DNA of 11,862 bases, from NCBI GenBank assembly GCA_030603505.1, contig JAUVXQ010000032.1:1-11862 (forward strand), given 5' to 3'. Made by a program: the position numbers and the translations under genes. The notes under the pieces are model-generated. The model did not search any database, was not told where the DNA came from, and was given only the letters and a program-made list of their open reading frames with translations. This stretch comes from Candidatus Heimdallarchaeota archaeon. GTDB taxonomy: Archaea > Asgardarchaeota > Heimdallarchaeia > Heimdallarchaeales > Heimdallarchaeaceae. This document shows positions 1 to 6,215 of the stretch, piece by piece (within the stretch, counting starts at the first letter, position 1; every line of letters starts with the position of its first letter).

Positions 1-1321
1 GAACATGAGCTTGTGGTTGAGTAAATCCACCCATTACTCCAAAACTTGCATAAAGTTCATTATCTCTTGTAGCCATTCCTGGAATAATAGTATGATAGGG
101 GCGTTTATTTGGCGCCAAGACATTTGGGTGTCTAGGTTCAAGAGAAAAACCAATGCCTCGATTTTGTAGGGTAAAACCGCATCCTTTTGGGATCAATCCT
201 GTTCCAAATCCATTATAATTTGAATTGATGAAACTACATGCATTTCCTTCTTTATCCGCTACAGTAAAATAAACCGTATCCGATGAAGCAAAGGGTGAAC
301 CCTTTATCACGTTGACAGAAGCTTTTGTTGGATCAATTAGTTTACGCCGTTCAGAAGCATATTCTTTAGACAGCAACTCATTGATTGGAACATGTACCAC
401 ACTAGGATCTGCAACATACCACCTCGTATCCGCAAAAGCTATTCTCATTGCCTCTATTAGGGTGTGTAAATATTGAACAGATAAATGTTCTATTTCACTG
501 ATATTAAACTCTTCCAAAATATTTAGCGCTATCAAAGCTGTTATTCCTTGACCATTTGGAGGTATCTCAAAAACATCAATACCATGATAATTAACAGATA
601 TTGGATCATCAAAAGTGTTGTAATGGTTTTTTAAATCATCTGTTGTCATAACTCCCCCTAATGCTTGCACTAATTCTATAATAGCTGTCGCTATTCTACC
701 TTCATAAAAACCACTCTTTCCATGTTCTGCTAATTCTCTAAAAGTTTGAGCCAGAGTAATATTCCTCATAATTTCTCCCTCTTTGGGAGCTTCTCCATTC
801 AATAACATTTCATCAGCATAAGGTCCAATTCGTAATTGTCTTGTACCTCTAGCCCAAGCTATAGCAGTAAGAGGTGCTACAGGAAAACCATTTTCTGCTA
901 GTTCGATAGCTGGCGTTAAAACTTCTTTTGTGGTCATTGAACCAAATTTCTCAAGTGTATCTACCCAACCAGCAGCAGCTCCAGGAATAGTAACAGTGTT
1001 TACATTAAATCGTGGAAGTTCATTTTTAAAACCCAATTCGGAAAGTTTCTCAAGAGTCAGTTCTACTGGAGCTCTGCCACTAGCATTAACCCCATGCACT
1101 TTTTTTGTAGCATTATCAAAAAATAAGCAAAAACAATCCCCTCCAATACCTGTAGAACATGGTTCTGTAACATTAAGCGCTGCAGCAACAGCAACAGCTG
1201 CATCAGCTGCATTGCCACCTTGCTGTAAAATCCTTATTCCTGCTTCTGAAGCTAAAGGCTGACTAGATGCCACCATACCTCTTGTTGCATAAACTGGAGA
1301 TCGACGTGAATTGAAATGCAT
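1..1321 (-). CDS. Gamma-glutamyltransferase-like Ntn hydrolase (C-terminus cut by window edge)
   Basis: I translated this frame directly; 440 codons are present and the gene runs off the left edge. The family cleaves gamma-glutamyl bonds (glutathione and similar compounds) after autoproteolysis into large and small subunits. Visible family marks are the N-terminal ATRGMVASSQPLASEAG segment, the GGNAADAAVA helix (about residues 38-47), ALNVTEP and GGD, the PPNGQG loop, and the small-subunit start SSDTVYFTVADKEGNA. Thr349 of that DTVY motif should be the self-processing nucleophile. FGTGL and LQNRG follow as expected. The DTVY form and lack of a signal peptide match the cytosolic YwrD-like branch rather than the secreted E. 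coli Ggt type. About 80-100 C-terminal residues should be missing. ATG at 1321 is chosen because an in-frame TAG lies about ten codons upstream. It lies 38 bp behind the kinase gene on the same strand. Family assignment is confident; substrate is unknown. Confidence 0.93.
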   Translation of the reverse strand, partial: MHFNSRRSPVYATRGMVASSQPLASEAGIRILQQGGNAADAAVAVAAALNVTEPCSTGIGGDCFCLFFDNATKKVHGVNASGRAPVELTLEKLSELGFKNELPRFNVNTVTIPGAAAGWVDTLEKFGSMTTKEVLTPAIELAENGFPVAPLTAIAWARGTRQLRIGPYADEMLLNGEAPKEGEIMRNITLAQTFRELAEHGKSGFYEGRIATAIIELVQALGGVMTTDDLKNHYNTFDDPISVNYHGIDVFEIPPNGQGITALIALNILEEFNISEIEHLSVQYLHTLIEAMRIAFADTRWYVADPSVVHVPINELLSKEYASERRKLIDPTKASVNVIKGSPFASSDTVYFTVADKEGNACSFINSNYNGFGTGLIPKGCGFTLQNRGIGFSLEPRHPNVLAPNKRPYHTIIPGMATRDNELYASFGVMGGFTQPQAHV

Positions 1322-1336
1322 AGAAACAAATAAAAT

Positions 1337-1368
1337 CTTGATAAAATAAACCTAATGGTTTAATCAAG
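1337..1368 (-). terminator. 12-bp hairpin between kinase stop and GGT start
   Basis: On the minus strand CTTGAT-TAAACC pairs with GGTTTA and ATCAAG, giving 12 perfect base pairs with a four-base loop (ATTA) and one four-base TTTT bulge. It overlaps the kinase stop codon and is followed by a T-rich stretch (ATTTTATTTG). It could be the kinase terminator, or an attenuator or processing hairpin in a shared transcript. The structure is seen; the role is inferred. Confidence 0.55.
1343..1350 (-). promoter_or_regulatory. Possible TATA box of the gamma-glutamyltransferase-like gene
   Basis: On the minus strand the bases read TTTATTTT, centred about 25 nt before the ATG at 1321. That spacing would give an almost leaderless mRNA. 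The box lies inside the hairpin at 1337-1368, so its role as a promoter is uncertain. Confidence 0.35.
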
Positions 1369-2172
1369 GTATGATAATTGAAAGAACGCATTTAACTTCT
1401 GAAAAAACTTGAACTTCTCCCAATCTATGTCCTTCAAACCGTAATCATCAAAAAAACGCTTGACCCATTGTTGACCAAAATTATACTCAATACTCCAAGC
1501 TACAGCTACTAAGTCAAAATATCTGTCATTCAATCCGCCATAACACCAATCAACAAAACCACTTAATTTTCCGTCTTTAATTAGTATATTTGGTAAACAG
1601 TAATCTCCATGACAAAAAACTATGTCATATTTCTCTGGTTTATTTTCAAGAATTTTGTCAAAAAGCTCTTCAGGAGTATTAATTGACCATCCTTCGTCAA
1701 AATTTTTGCTGTTGATTAGTCCTCTATTCATTCTCGATTTAGCAATATTGATAAGATTATCTGGTGTATTATCAACAGGACAATTGGAGAAATCTAGTGA
1801 ATGAATTGTTTTCAAACCTTCAGCTAAAATAGAGATGTGGTTGCGCTTTTCATCCTCAGAAGTAGTTTGATAGGAAACTTTGCCTTCAATTTCGGAAAGT
1901 AGTAAAAATTCCTCGTGTTTAAAATTACAAAAATAGAGCATGTTTGGAACTGGTAATCTATCATCCAGCCACTCAAGTATCTCTTTTTCTTTTTCAAGAG
2001 TAAATTCGGAAAGAGGTCTGTTTATCTTAAGGTATAGTGTTTCGTTGCCTTTTACTAATTTATGTACCTTAGTCTTTGAGCAACCAATAGTTACAACCTC
2101 CCACTTGAAATCTCCTAAAATTTTTTTCAAGTCGGAAGGAATCCTATGATTTAGAGTGTTATTTTGTTCCAT
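1360..2172 (-). CDS. APH(3')-like aminoglycoside/small-molecule phosphotransferase
   Basis: A 270-aa protein of the protein-kinase-like APH family, which transfers the gamma-phosphate of a nucleotide to a hydroxyl of an aminoglycoside or another small molecule. The catalytic loop HGDYCLPN is intact (Asp190 in this numbering), as is the metal-binding GFVDWCYGGLNDRYFDL segment (Asp208). The YLKI lysine near residue 49 is the probable ATP-binding lysine. Length is close to the usual 260-270 aa of APH(3') enzymes. The frame stays open to a TTG at 2193, but I prefer the ATG at 2172 because a TTTAAA box at 2201-2206 predicts transcription from about 2177, downstream of the TTG. It probably precedes the GGT-like gene in the same direction and is divergent from the methyltransferase. 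The true substrate cannot be read from sequence; a metabolic kinase is as likely as a resistance enzyme. Confidence 0.88.
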   Translation of the reverse strand: MEQNNTLNHRIPSDLKKILGDFKWEVVTIGCSKTKVHKLVKGNETLYLKINRPLSEFTLEKEKEILEWLDDRLPVPNMLYFCNFKHEEFLLLSEIEGKVSYQTTSEDEKRNHISILAEGLKTIHSLDFSNCPVDNTPDNLINIAKSRMNRGLINSKNFDEGWSINTPEELFDKILENKPEKYDIVFCHGDYCLPNILIKDGKLSGFVDWCYGGLNDRYFDLVAVAWSIEYNFGQQWVKRFFDDYGLKDIDWEKFKFFQKLNAFFQLSYLD

Positions 2173-2200
2173 TAAAACCAAACCTTGGCTCAATTATAGT

Positions 2201-2206
2201 TTTAAA
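2201..2206 (-). promoter_or_regulatory. TATA box of the APH-like gene
   Basis: TTTAAA on the minus strand, with an A-rich stretch just upstream as a possible BRE. Its centre is about 31 nt from the ATG at 2172, predicting a leader of about five bases. Confidence 0.45.
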
Positions 2207-2263
2207 TTGTTTTTGACTTAAACAAAACCTTTTATCTAAACGTTAAACGCTAGCTCGTTAATT

Positions 2264-2270
2264 GTATATT
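2264..2270 (+). promoter_or_regulatory. TATA box of the membrane methyltransferase gene
   Basis: GTATATT is centred about 24-26 nt before the ATG at 2291, so the transcript should begin at or next to the start codon. This also argues against the GTG at 2282 as the start. The A+T-rich stretch 2173-2290 is the divergent promoter region for both flanking genes. Confidence 0.45.
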
Positions 2271-2290
2271 GAATAGAGTAAGTGATTATA

Positions 2291-3211
2291 ATGAAACTAA
2301 CAGGAAAAGAAGAAATATTAAAACATTTACCGAATCGTCCTAAATACATACTTAAGATATATTTATTTCAAGTAATTCTTATTACATTGGTTACAGTATC
2401 AATTCTATTCATATTCGATTTACTACCACGTTTTTTTTCTATTAATTGGCTCACATATGTCGAACCGTATATCCCCTTTTTTGGATCTATTTTTGCTGTT
2501 TTTGGAGGACTAACCATTGTTCATCTAACATGGAGAAAAAGAGATAAGTTAATAGCTGAAGACAAGAAATTAGCATTCGAGAAATCGGTAAAATATACCT
2601 TTACAGGTATTCCTATTGCTATGGCAGGTGCAATTCATGGTTTTTTACCCTTTAGTTGGTTAGCTGATAAGATTTTTTCGTTTTCTTCTACTCAAAATCC
2701 AGTAACCAGTTTTCTAGAAACATCTGTTGGAAAGCTAATAATGAATACTGTTGGTAATCCTAATTATAACGATATGATAGCCAGAATAATATTTAGTATG
2801 CTAATATTGATAATTGCTATAGTAAATATGCGTCGAACAATAATGGTTTTTGGAATAGATACTGCTTCTATGCTTTATGTATACTATCCTGAAGAATCAA
2901 AAATAGTCAAAAATGAAATATATTCGATTGTTCGTCATCCACTTTATGTGAGTGTAAACCTATTAGGTATTAGCGCATTGGTTAGCAATTTTTCGATTTA
3001 TTCTATCGGTATTTATCTGATTTTAGTATTAGGTTTTCAATATCACATCCGCTGTGTTGAAGATAAGGAACTAGCAGAAAGATTTGGTGAAGAGTTTAAA
3101 AAATACCAAAAAAGTGTCCCTTCTCTAATTATCCGTCCAAAGAATTGGGGAAAATATATGCGTTTCTTAATAGGAAAAGATATGTCAAAAACGATAAAGA
3201 ATGGGGATTAA
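2291..3211 (+). CDS. Integral-membrane methyltransferase, isoprenylcysteine/phospholipid methyltransferase-like
   Basis: A 306-aa multispanning protein. Hydrophobic stretches lie around residues 23-45, 60-78, 105-122, 165-182 and 222-252. The C-terminal part holds the hallmarks of the ICMT/PEMT superfamily: YSIVRHPLYVSV (Arg215-His216-Pro217), then ...HIRCVEDKELAERFGEEFKKYQKSVPSLI, the Glu- and Gly-containing S-adenosylmethionine region with the final VPxxI. This family methylates prenylated cysteine carboxyls, phospholipid amines or other membrane-bound acceptors from the cytosolic face. The N-terminal 160 residues are longer than in minimal ICMTs, so the acceptor is not predictable. ATG at 2291 is preferred over GTG at 2282 because of the TATA spacing. 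A terminator follows directly, so it is probably monocistronic. Confidence 0.82.
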   Translation: MKLTGKEEILKHLPNRPKYILKIYLFQVILITLVTVSILFIFDLLPRFFSINWLTYVEPYIPFFGSIFAVFGGLTIVHLTWRKRDKLIAEDKKLAFEKSVKYTFTGIPIAMAGAIHGFLPFSWLADKIFSFSSTQNPVTSFLETSVGKLIMNTVGNPNYNDMIARIIFSMLILIIAIVNMRRTIMVFGIDTASMLYVYYPEESKIVKNEIYSIVRHPLYVSVNLLGISALVSNFSIYSIGIYLILVLGFQYHIRCVEDKELAERFGEEFKKYQKSVPSLIIRPKNWGKYMRFLIGKDMSKTIKNGD

Positions 3212-3236
3212 TAACTGAGGTTATACTTGTTTTTTC
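3211..3236 (+). terminator. Hairpin plus T-run after the methyltransferase gene
   Basis: ATAAC-TGAG-GTTAT forms a short stem that begins on the last base of the TAA stop and is followed by TTGTTTTTT. Confidence 0.6.
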
Positions 3237-3274
3237 CTTATTAAAATCCGAGATTTACTATTATCGAGGAGTTA

Positions 3275-3467
3275 GTGCAATTTTTTAAACCTTTCAAAGA
3301 ATCTGATAAATCGTTGCTTGATAATACATACACTACCCTTCTAAAAAGGAGAAGTATCTAATAAGGCACCTAATTATAAGATGTGCTAGAATTAAATGAA
3401 ATTATGGGAAAATGGCAATACATTGCAAGAAATCGCGTATTTTTGTGTTTATGGAAAAAAAACATAA
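3275..3467 (+). pseudogene. Possible relic of a helix-turn-helix ORF
   Basis: Two short in-frame pieces look protein-like but are broken. GTG at 3275 behind GAGGAG gives a 28-aa peptide containing FKPFKESDKSLLDNTYTTLLK, ending at TAA 3361. ATG at 3396, in another frame, gives a 23-aa peptide with WENGNTLQEIAYF, which reads like the first helix and turn of a transposase- or sigma-type HTH. Together with stops and a frame change this suggests a decayed DNA-binding ORF. It is equally possible that this 270-base gap is plain intergenic DNA. I see no other gene in 3237-3504. Confidence 0.2.
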
Positions 3468-3504
3468 TACTTCCAATAATACTGTCTTCATAAATTCTTC
3501 ATTT

Positions 3505-3858
3505 CTATTCAGATAATTCCGTTTTACCACTATATTTCAAGATTTTACCATACATACTTGTCATTACATCATCGATTTTATACCAATTCAAAGAAGATAT
3601 CCCCTCATTTAAAATGCTCACAATTGTTTTGGTTTCTTCTTTAACTTCTATACTGTTAATTTCCATCTCTCCTCCGAAAATATGCAGTAAATTCCTTACA
3701 GGACATTGAAATTTTGAACGCCCTTTTTTGAGTTTCAGTAATTCAATGTAGATCTCATTCGCTTGCTTTAGTTTTTTTTCTGTCCATGATACTTCCAATG
3801 TCCTTTCTTCCTCCAATATCACTTTTGCGTGCATTTGATCTTGATGTAGTGCTTTCAA
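3505..3858 (-). CDS. Unrecognised 117-aa protein, divergent partner of the TetR gene
   Basis: I do not recognise a family. The frame is open back to 3984, but the best start is TTG at 3858 because AAGGAG lies six bases ahead of it. Longer versions would run through both operators and the promoter and into the TetR gene. The protein is soluble and charged: a Glu/Lys-rich helical stretch (about residues 11-46), a central QCPVRNLLHIFGGE segment with its only cysteine (residue 52), and a C-terminal helical half containing NWYKIDDVMTSMYGKILKY. There is no signal peptide or membrane segment. It is transcribed away from a TetR gene through a promoter with two TetR-type operators, so it is very likely the main target of that repressor. 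By context it might act on, bind or sense the TetR ligand. No function is claimed. Confidence 0.7.
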   Translation of the reverse strand: MKALHQDQMHAKVILEEERTLEVSWTEKKLKQANEIYIELLKLKKGRSKFQCPVRNLLHIFGGEMEINSIEVKEETKTIVSILNEGISSLNWYKIDDVMTSMYGKILKYSGKTELSE

Positions 3859-3860
3859 AT

Positions 3861-3870
3861 CGTTCTCCTT
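3861..3870 (-). promoter_or_regulatory. Shine-Dalgarno that fixes the TTG start of the 117-aa gene
   Basis: On the minus strand the bases read AAGGAGAACG. The AAGGAG core ends six bases before TTG 3858. It lies next to operator 1. Confidence 0.6.
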
Positions 3871-3872
3871 CC

Positions 3873-3893
3873 TAAATGAACAACGTTTATTTA
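3873..3893. promoter_or_regulatory. TetR operator 1 (over the start of the 117-aa gene transcript)
   Basis: A 21-bp near-palindrome, TAAAT.AAC-AAC-GTT.ATTTA, with core TGAACAACGTTTA (3877-3889). It lies about 26 nt from the minus-strand reading of the TATA box at 3908-3917, where transcription of the 117-aa gene should start. A bound repressor would block initiation. Its 19-base left part (3869-3887) is repeated exactly at 3918-3936. Confidence 0.7.
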
Positions 3894-3907
3894 TCGCTGG
3901 CATTGGG

Positions 3908-3917
3908 TATATAAATA
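3908..3917. promoter_or_regulatory. TATA box in the divergent promoter
   Basis: TATATAAATA on the plus strand, TATTTATATA on the minus strand, lying between the two operators. In the minus direction it predicts a start near 3886 (28-nt leader with a Shine-Dalgarno) for the 117-aa gene. In the plus direction it predicts a start near 3938 for the TetR gene. A second plus-strand box, TTAATATA at 3948-3955, would instead give a leaderless TetR mRNA starting at the GTG. Confidence 0.55.
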
Positions 3918-3925
3918 TTCCTAAA

Positions 3926-3938
3926 TGAACAACGTTCA
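3926..3938. promoter_or_regulatory. TetR operator 2 (on the TetR gene side)
   Basis: TGAACAACGTTCA is a perfect palindrome of 5-bp arms around AAC. It lies in the 19-base direct repeat TTCCTAAATGAACAACGTT (3918-3936), exactly 49 bp from the first copy. It lies just downstream of the TATA box at 3908 and just upstream of the alternative box at 3948, so occupancy should repress tetR itself. Confidence 0.72.
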
Positions 3939-3975
3939 CTAATAAGGTTAATATAGTTACGTCAAATTGTAGCTC

Positions 3976-4617
3976 GTGAAACAAAAGAGAGCTAGATCAG
4001 AAGAAGATAAGGCTGTTCTAATTAAGAAAATAACAGATACTGCCAGAGATTTGTATCTTAACGATAGAAAGCAATTCACAATGCGAGCTGTAGCTCGCAA
4101 GTTGGGAATGTCTCAAGGGAATCTTTACAATTATTGGTCTAGTAAAAGAGAACTATGGTATGCAATTATAAAGGCTGATTTCAAAGAATTTGAGGAAGGT
4201 ATGGAAGCTATAGTTCGAGAGCATCACGGATTATTTATCGATCTAACAGATAAACTAGCAGACTATTACTTTACTTTTGCTAAATCAAACTTCCGTCGTT
4301 ATCAGATGATGTTTGTTATTCCTCCTCCTCTAGCAGAAAAGGAGGAATCAGATGAGATAATCTATGAAGCAGGAACTATAATCGTTTTAATGAAAATTGT
4401 TCAAAAAGCAGTTGAAAATGGTGAATTAATTCCTTTGGATGTTCAGAAATTAGTTCTTTACTTTTGGTCACTAGTACATGGAACAACATTAGCATCTAAT
4501 ACAACACTTTTTTCACCGGAAGCAAAACTAGCTCAATTTGGAACAGCAGAAGAATTTCAGTCTTTTGTAAAAAAGTTAATTAGAAAGCAGATGGAACAAT
4601 TTTTAGCGAAAAAATGA
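3976..4617 (+). CDS. TetR/AcrR-family transcriptional repressor
   Basis: A 213-aa regulator of standard TetR length. Residues about 14-62 form the DNA-binding domain, with the typical ...ITDTARDLYL, FTMRAVARKLGMSQGNLYNYWSSKRELWYAII pattern. The SQGNLYNYW turn is the recognition helix region. The rest is a helical ligand-binding and dimer domain; FWSLVHGTTLA (about 163-173) resembles the WHG-type C-terminal domain. The start is GTG at 3976. An in-frame TAG lies two codons upstream and no ATG occurs before the HTH, so the start is well fixed. The two palindromic operators just upstream indicate autoregulation and control of the divergent 117-aa gene. The ligand is unknown. Confidence 0.95.
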   Translation: MKQKRARSEEDKAVLIKKITDTARDLYLNDRKQFTMRAVARKLGMSQGNLYNYWSSKRELWYAIIKADFKEFEEGMEAIVREHHGLFIDLTDKLADYYFTFAKSNFRRYQMMFVIPPPLAEKEESDEIIYEAGTIIVLMKIVQKAVENGELIPLDVQKLVLYFWSLVHGTTLASNTTLFSPEAKLAQFGTAEEFQSFVKKLIRKQMEQFLAKK

Positions 4618-4770
4618 TGCAAAGCTCTGAGACACACGATTATCGCATAACTATTTTTCGTAAAAGATGTTAAACATATCTTTCTAGGAATACAAAGCAT
4701 TAATAAATTGGTATCTGTAGGGAAAGATAGTACACACATGAATTGAGACCACTACTGATAGAGTGATTTT
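4618..4770. other. Spacer between the TetR gene and a 57-aa ORF
   Basis: I see no gene here. TAATAAATT at 4701-4709 could be a TATA box giving a leader of about 40 nt for the ORF at 4771. No hairpin terminator for tetR is obvious. Confidence 0.3.
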
Positions 4771-4944
4771 ATGGATAAATACTTCAACAACGAGAAACTA
4801 GACATGAAAGATGGTGTTATACGAAAACCAGGTTTGAATAGAGAGAATATCGATTATATTGCTTTAAAACTAAATGAGTTAAAACATGAAATGGATTTGG
4901 AATTTAAAGTACCTAAGAAAGTGAAGCGAAGAGCAAGCTATTAG
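4771..4944 (+). CDS. Small hypothetical protein (57 aa)
   Basis: ATG at 4771 opens a 57-codon frame, with an in-frame TAG four codons upstream. The product has an acidic-polar N-terminus (MDKYFNNEKLDMKDG), a probable amphipathic helix (residues about 24-45, LNRENIDYIALKLNELKHEMD) and a strongly basic tail (KVPKKVKRRASY). A helix followed by a basic tail suits a nucleic-acid- or partner-binding small protein, but no family is recognised. A short stem and seven T residues follow the stop codon, which supports a real transcript. There is no clear Shine-Dalgarno. Confidence 0.5.
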   Translation: MDKYFNNEKLDMKDGVIRKPGLNRENIDYIALKLNELKHEMDLEFKVPKKVKRRASY

Positions 4945-4953
4945 GCTTTTTTT
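4935..4953 (+). terminator. T-run terminator after the 57-aa ORF
   Basis: AAGC-tattag-GCTT is a weak 4-bp stem ending in TTTTTTT (4947-4953), overlapping the stop codon. Archaeal terminators often rely mainly on the T-run. Confidence 0.45.
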
Positions 4954-5010
4954 ATTACATACAGCAATGGAGAGATGTTATTTTACCATGGAATCTCATT
5001 CACTTGCTAG

Positions 5011-5127
5011 TCAAAGATATTTTTCTGTATCTTTAATATTTAAGGATAGGTTCATTTTTCCGTGAATTACCTCCTTTTCCAGATTTGACATATTGTAAAC
5101 AAAAAAATTTCTTGATTCGTGGTTCAT
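5011..5127 (-). CDS. Doubtful 38-aa ORF
   Basis: A minus-strand frame from ATG 5127 to TGA encodes 38 residues beginning MNHESRNFFVYNMSNLEKE. A TATAA at 5148-5152 lies about 23 nt ahead of the ATG, which would suit a leaderless mRNA. An AGGAGG occurs inside the frame ahead of a later ATG (5055), which could start a 14-aa peptide. It has no recognisable motif, and chance is a real alternative. Apart from this ORF, the inverted repeat at 5192-5218 and the hydrolase terminator, I see nothing in 4954-5316. Confidence 0.2.
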   Translation of the reverse strand: MNHESRNFFVYNMSNLEKEVIHGKMNLSLNIKDTEKYL

Positions 5128-5191
5128 AATTTGGAATGTTCAAAAAGTTATAGACTAAAAGGAACAGATAACATTCAAGGTCCTGTTAGAT

Positions 5192-5218
5192 TGTTATCAT
5201 ATATAGGTTTTGATAACA
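5192..5218. repeat. 8-bp inverted repeat enclosing a TATA-like core
   Basis: TGTTATCA, 11 bases containing TATATA, then TGATAACA form a perfect inverted repeat. A related AGATAACATT occurs about 20 bp to the left (5167-5176). It could be an operator over a promoter or simply a stem-loop. No convincing gene starts right next to it. Confidence 0.4.
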
Positions 5219-5263
5219 TAACGAGTAAAAAGAAATCAATTTTTAATTAATATTTCAGAATTT

Positions 5264-5289
5264 AAAAAAAGATTAAGAAGTGAACTTCT
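5264..5289 (-). terminator. Terminator of the alpha/beta hydrolase gene
   Basis: On the minus strand AGAAGT-TC-ACTTCT, then TAATC and seven T residues, begin 28 bases after the hydrolase stop codon. Confidence 0.6.
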
Positions 5290-5316
5290 ATTATCCCCCC
5301 TGTTCGTATGGGCAAG

Positions 5317-6153
5317 TTATTGCCCTATAATCCAGTCAATTAACATCCTGTCGAATAAAACCTGTTCCTCATATTGGGGAGTATGACCACTTTTCTCAAA
5401 TAAATGGTAATTATAATTTGCAAACTTTTCTTTCTCCCCATCCCAAAGAGTAGGTGGATTAAGAAAATCATACTTCCCCATCGTTATAAAAACAGGACAG
5501 GAAATCTTGGACAGGAAAGGTGTGGCATCATATTTCTTCAGTACTTCATTGAAAAAATAATTGATATATTCCATGTTGATCCTATGATCTTCCCAAAGAG
5601 GTGATGAATCAAATTGTGGATCATACCAAAACTTTGATCCAATAGCAACATACCATTTCACAAAATCTTCACCGGTATTAAGTTTAATATTCGAAAGAGT
5701 TTCGAAGTTGGAGTCATAAATCGCTTTTCTCTCGACAGACGCATTTTCGTCCCAATAATATTGTTGTTTCTTGGTGTAATCTTCTAATAACCACCACTTT
5801 GGTCCAAGCCCAATTAGAATGAGATGAGAAACTTTATCTGGAAATCTTCTGGCGTATTCAAGTCCAAGAAGTACCATTGCAGAACCCCCAAACAATGCAA
5901 AGGTTTTAAGATTTAATCTCTGAACGAATGAATCAATATCATTGATTATTGAATCAATAGTCATATCCTCCACTTCTCCAAATTCAGAGTAACCACAGAG
6001 TCCTAGATCAACGAAAATTAGCTGCAAATGGCTTCTAATGTTAGTTGAGAAGGTAAGTTTATTAAAGGGATTTAACCCGTTCAAAATTATACAAGGTACA
6101 CCATTTCCTTCAATTTCATAATATATTTTTCTTCCATTAACTGTAATATGCAA
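5317..6153 (-). CDS. Alpha/beta-hydrolase fold protein
   Basis: A 278-aa single-domain hydrolase of usual length. The probable triad is Ser91 in FGGSAMVLLGLEYARRFPDK, Asp229 in MGKYDFLNPP and His257 in SGHTPQYEE. The oxyanion region is ILNGLNPF rather than the common HGGPG/HGxP. The nucleophile elbow reads G-G-S-A-M, so the usual second glycine of GxSxG is replaced by methionine. A cap domain lies at about residues 120-210, rich in aromatics (KWW, QQYYW, KFWYD). The start is TTG 6153: no in-frame ATG is near, and GGAGGAG lies nine bases upstream. The overall look is nearest to proline-iminopeptidase or ester-hydrolase-like members, but the substrate cannot be assigned. It is probably a single-gene transcript with its own TATA box and terminator. 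Confidence 0.88.
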   Translation of the reverse strand: MHITVNGRKIYYEIEGNGVPCIILNGLNPFNKLTFSTNIRSHLQLIFVDLGLCGYSEFGEVEDMTIDSIINDIDSFVQRLNLKTFALFGGSAMVLLGLEYARRFPDKVSHLILIGLGPKWWLLEDYTKKQQYYWDENASVERKAIYDSNFETLSNIKLNTGEDFVKWYVAIGSKFWYDPQFDSSPLWEDHRINMEYINYFFNEVLKKYDATPFLSKISCPVFITMGKYDFLNPPTLWDGEKEKFANYNYHLFEKSGHTPQYEEQVLFDRMLIDWIIGQ

Positions 6154-6161
6154 TTTCTTAG

Positions 6162-6169
6162 ACTCCTCC
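6162..6169 (-). promoter_or_regulatory. Strong Shine-Dalgarno supporting a TTG start
   Basis: AGGAGGAG on the minus strand ends eight to nine bases before TTG 6153. It is the clearest ribosome binding site in the window. Confidence 0.65.
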
Positions 6170-6208
6170 TTAATTAGACTATAATACTGTGAAAAATTTC
6201 CAATACGA

Positions 6209-6215
6209 TTTAAAT
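6209..6215 (-). promoter_or_regulatory. TATA box of the alpha/beta hydrolase gene
   Basis: The bases read ATTTAAA on the minus strand. Transcription would start near 6185, leaving a leader of about 30 nt that keeps the Shine-Dalgarno. Confidence 0.4.

Noticed and set aside
930..1262. Plus-strand open frame of 110 codons
   Set aside because: It is antisense to the conserved N-terminal half of the GGT-like gene; low-complexity Ala/Ser/Thr composition, no motif.
2173..2193. Longer kinase starting at TTG 2193
   Set aside because: It lies upstream of the transcription start predicted from the TTTAAA box, has no Shine-Dalgarno, and adds only seven unconserved-looking residues.
3859..3984. Longer version of the 117-aa protein starting at TTG 3984
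   Set aside because: It would run through both operators and the TATA box and overlap the TetR start. The Shine-Dalgarno points to TTG 3858.
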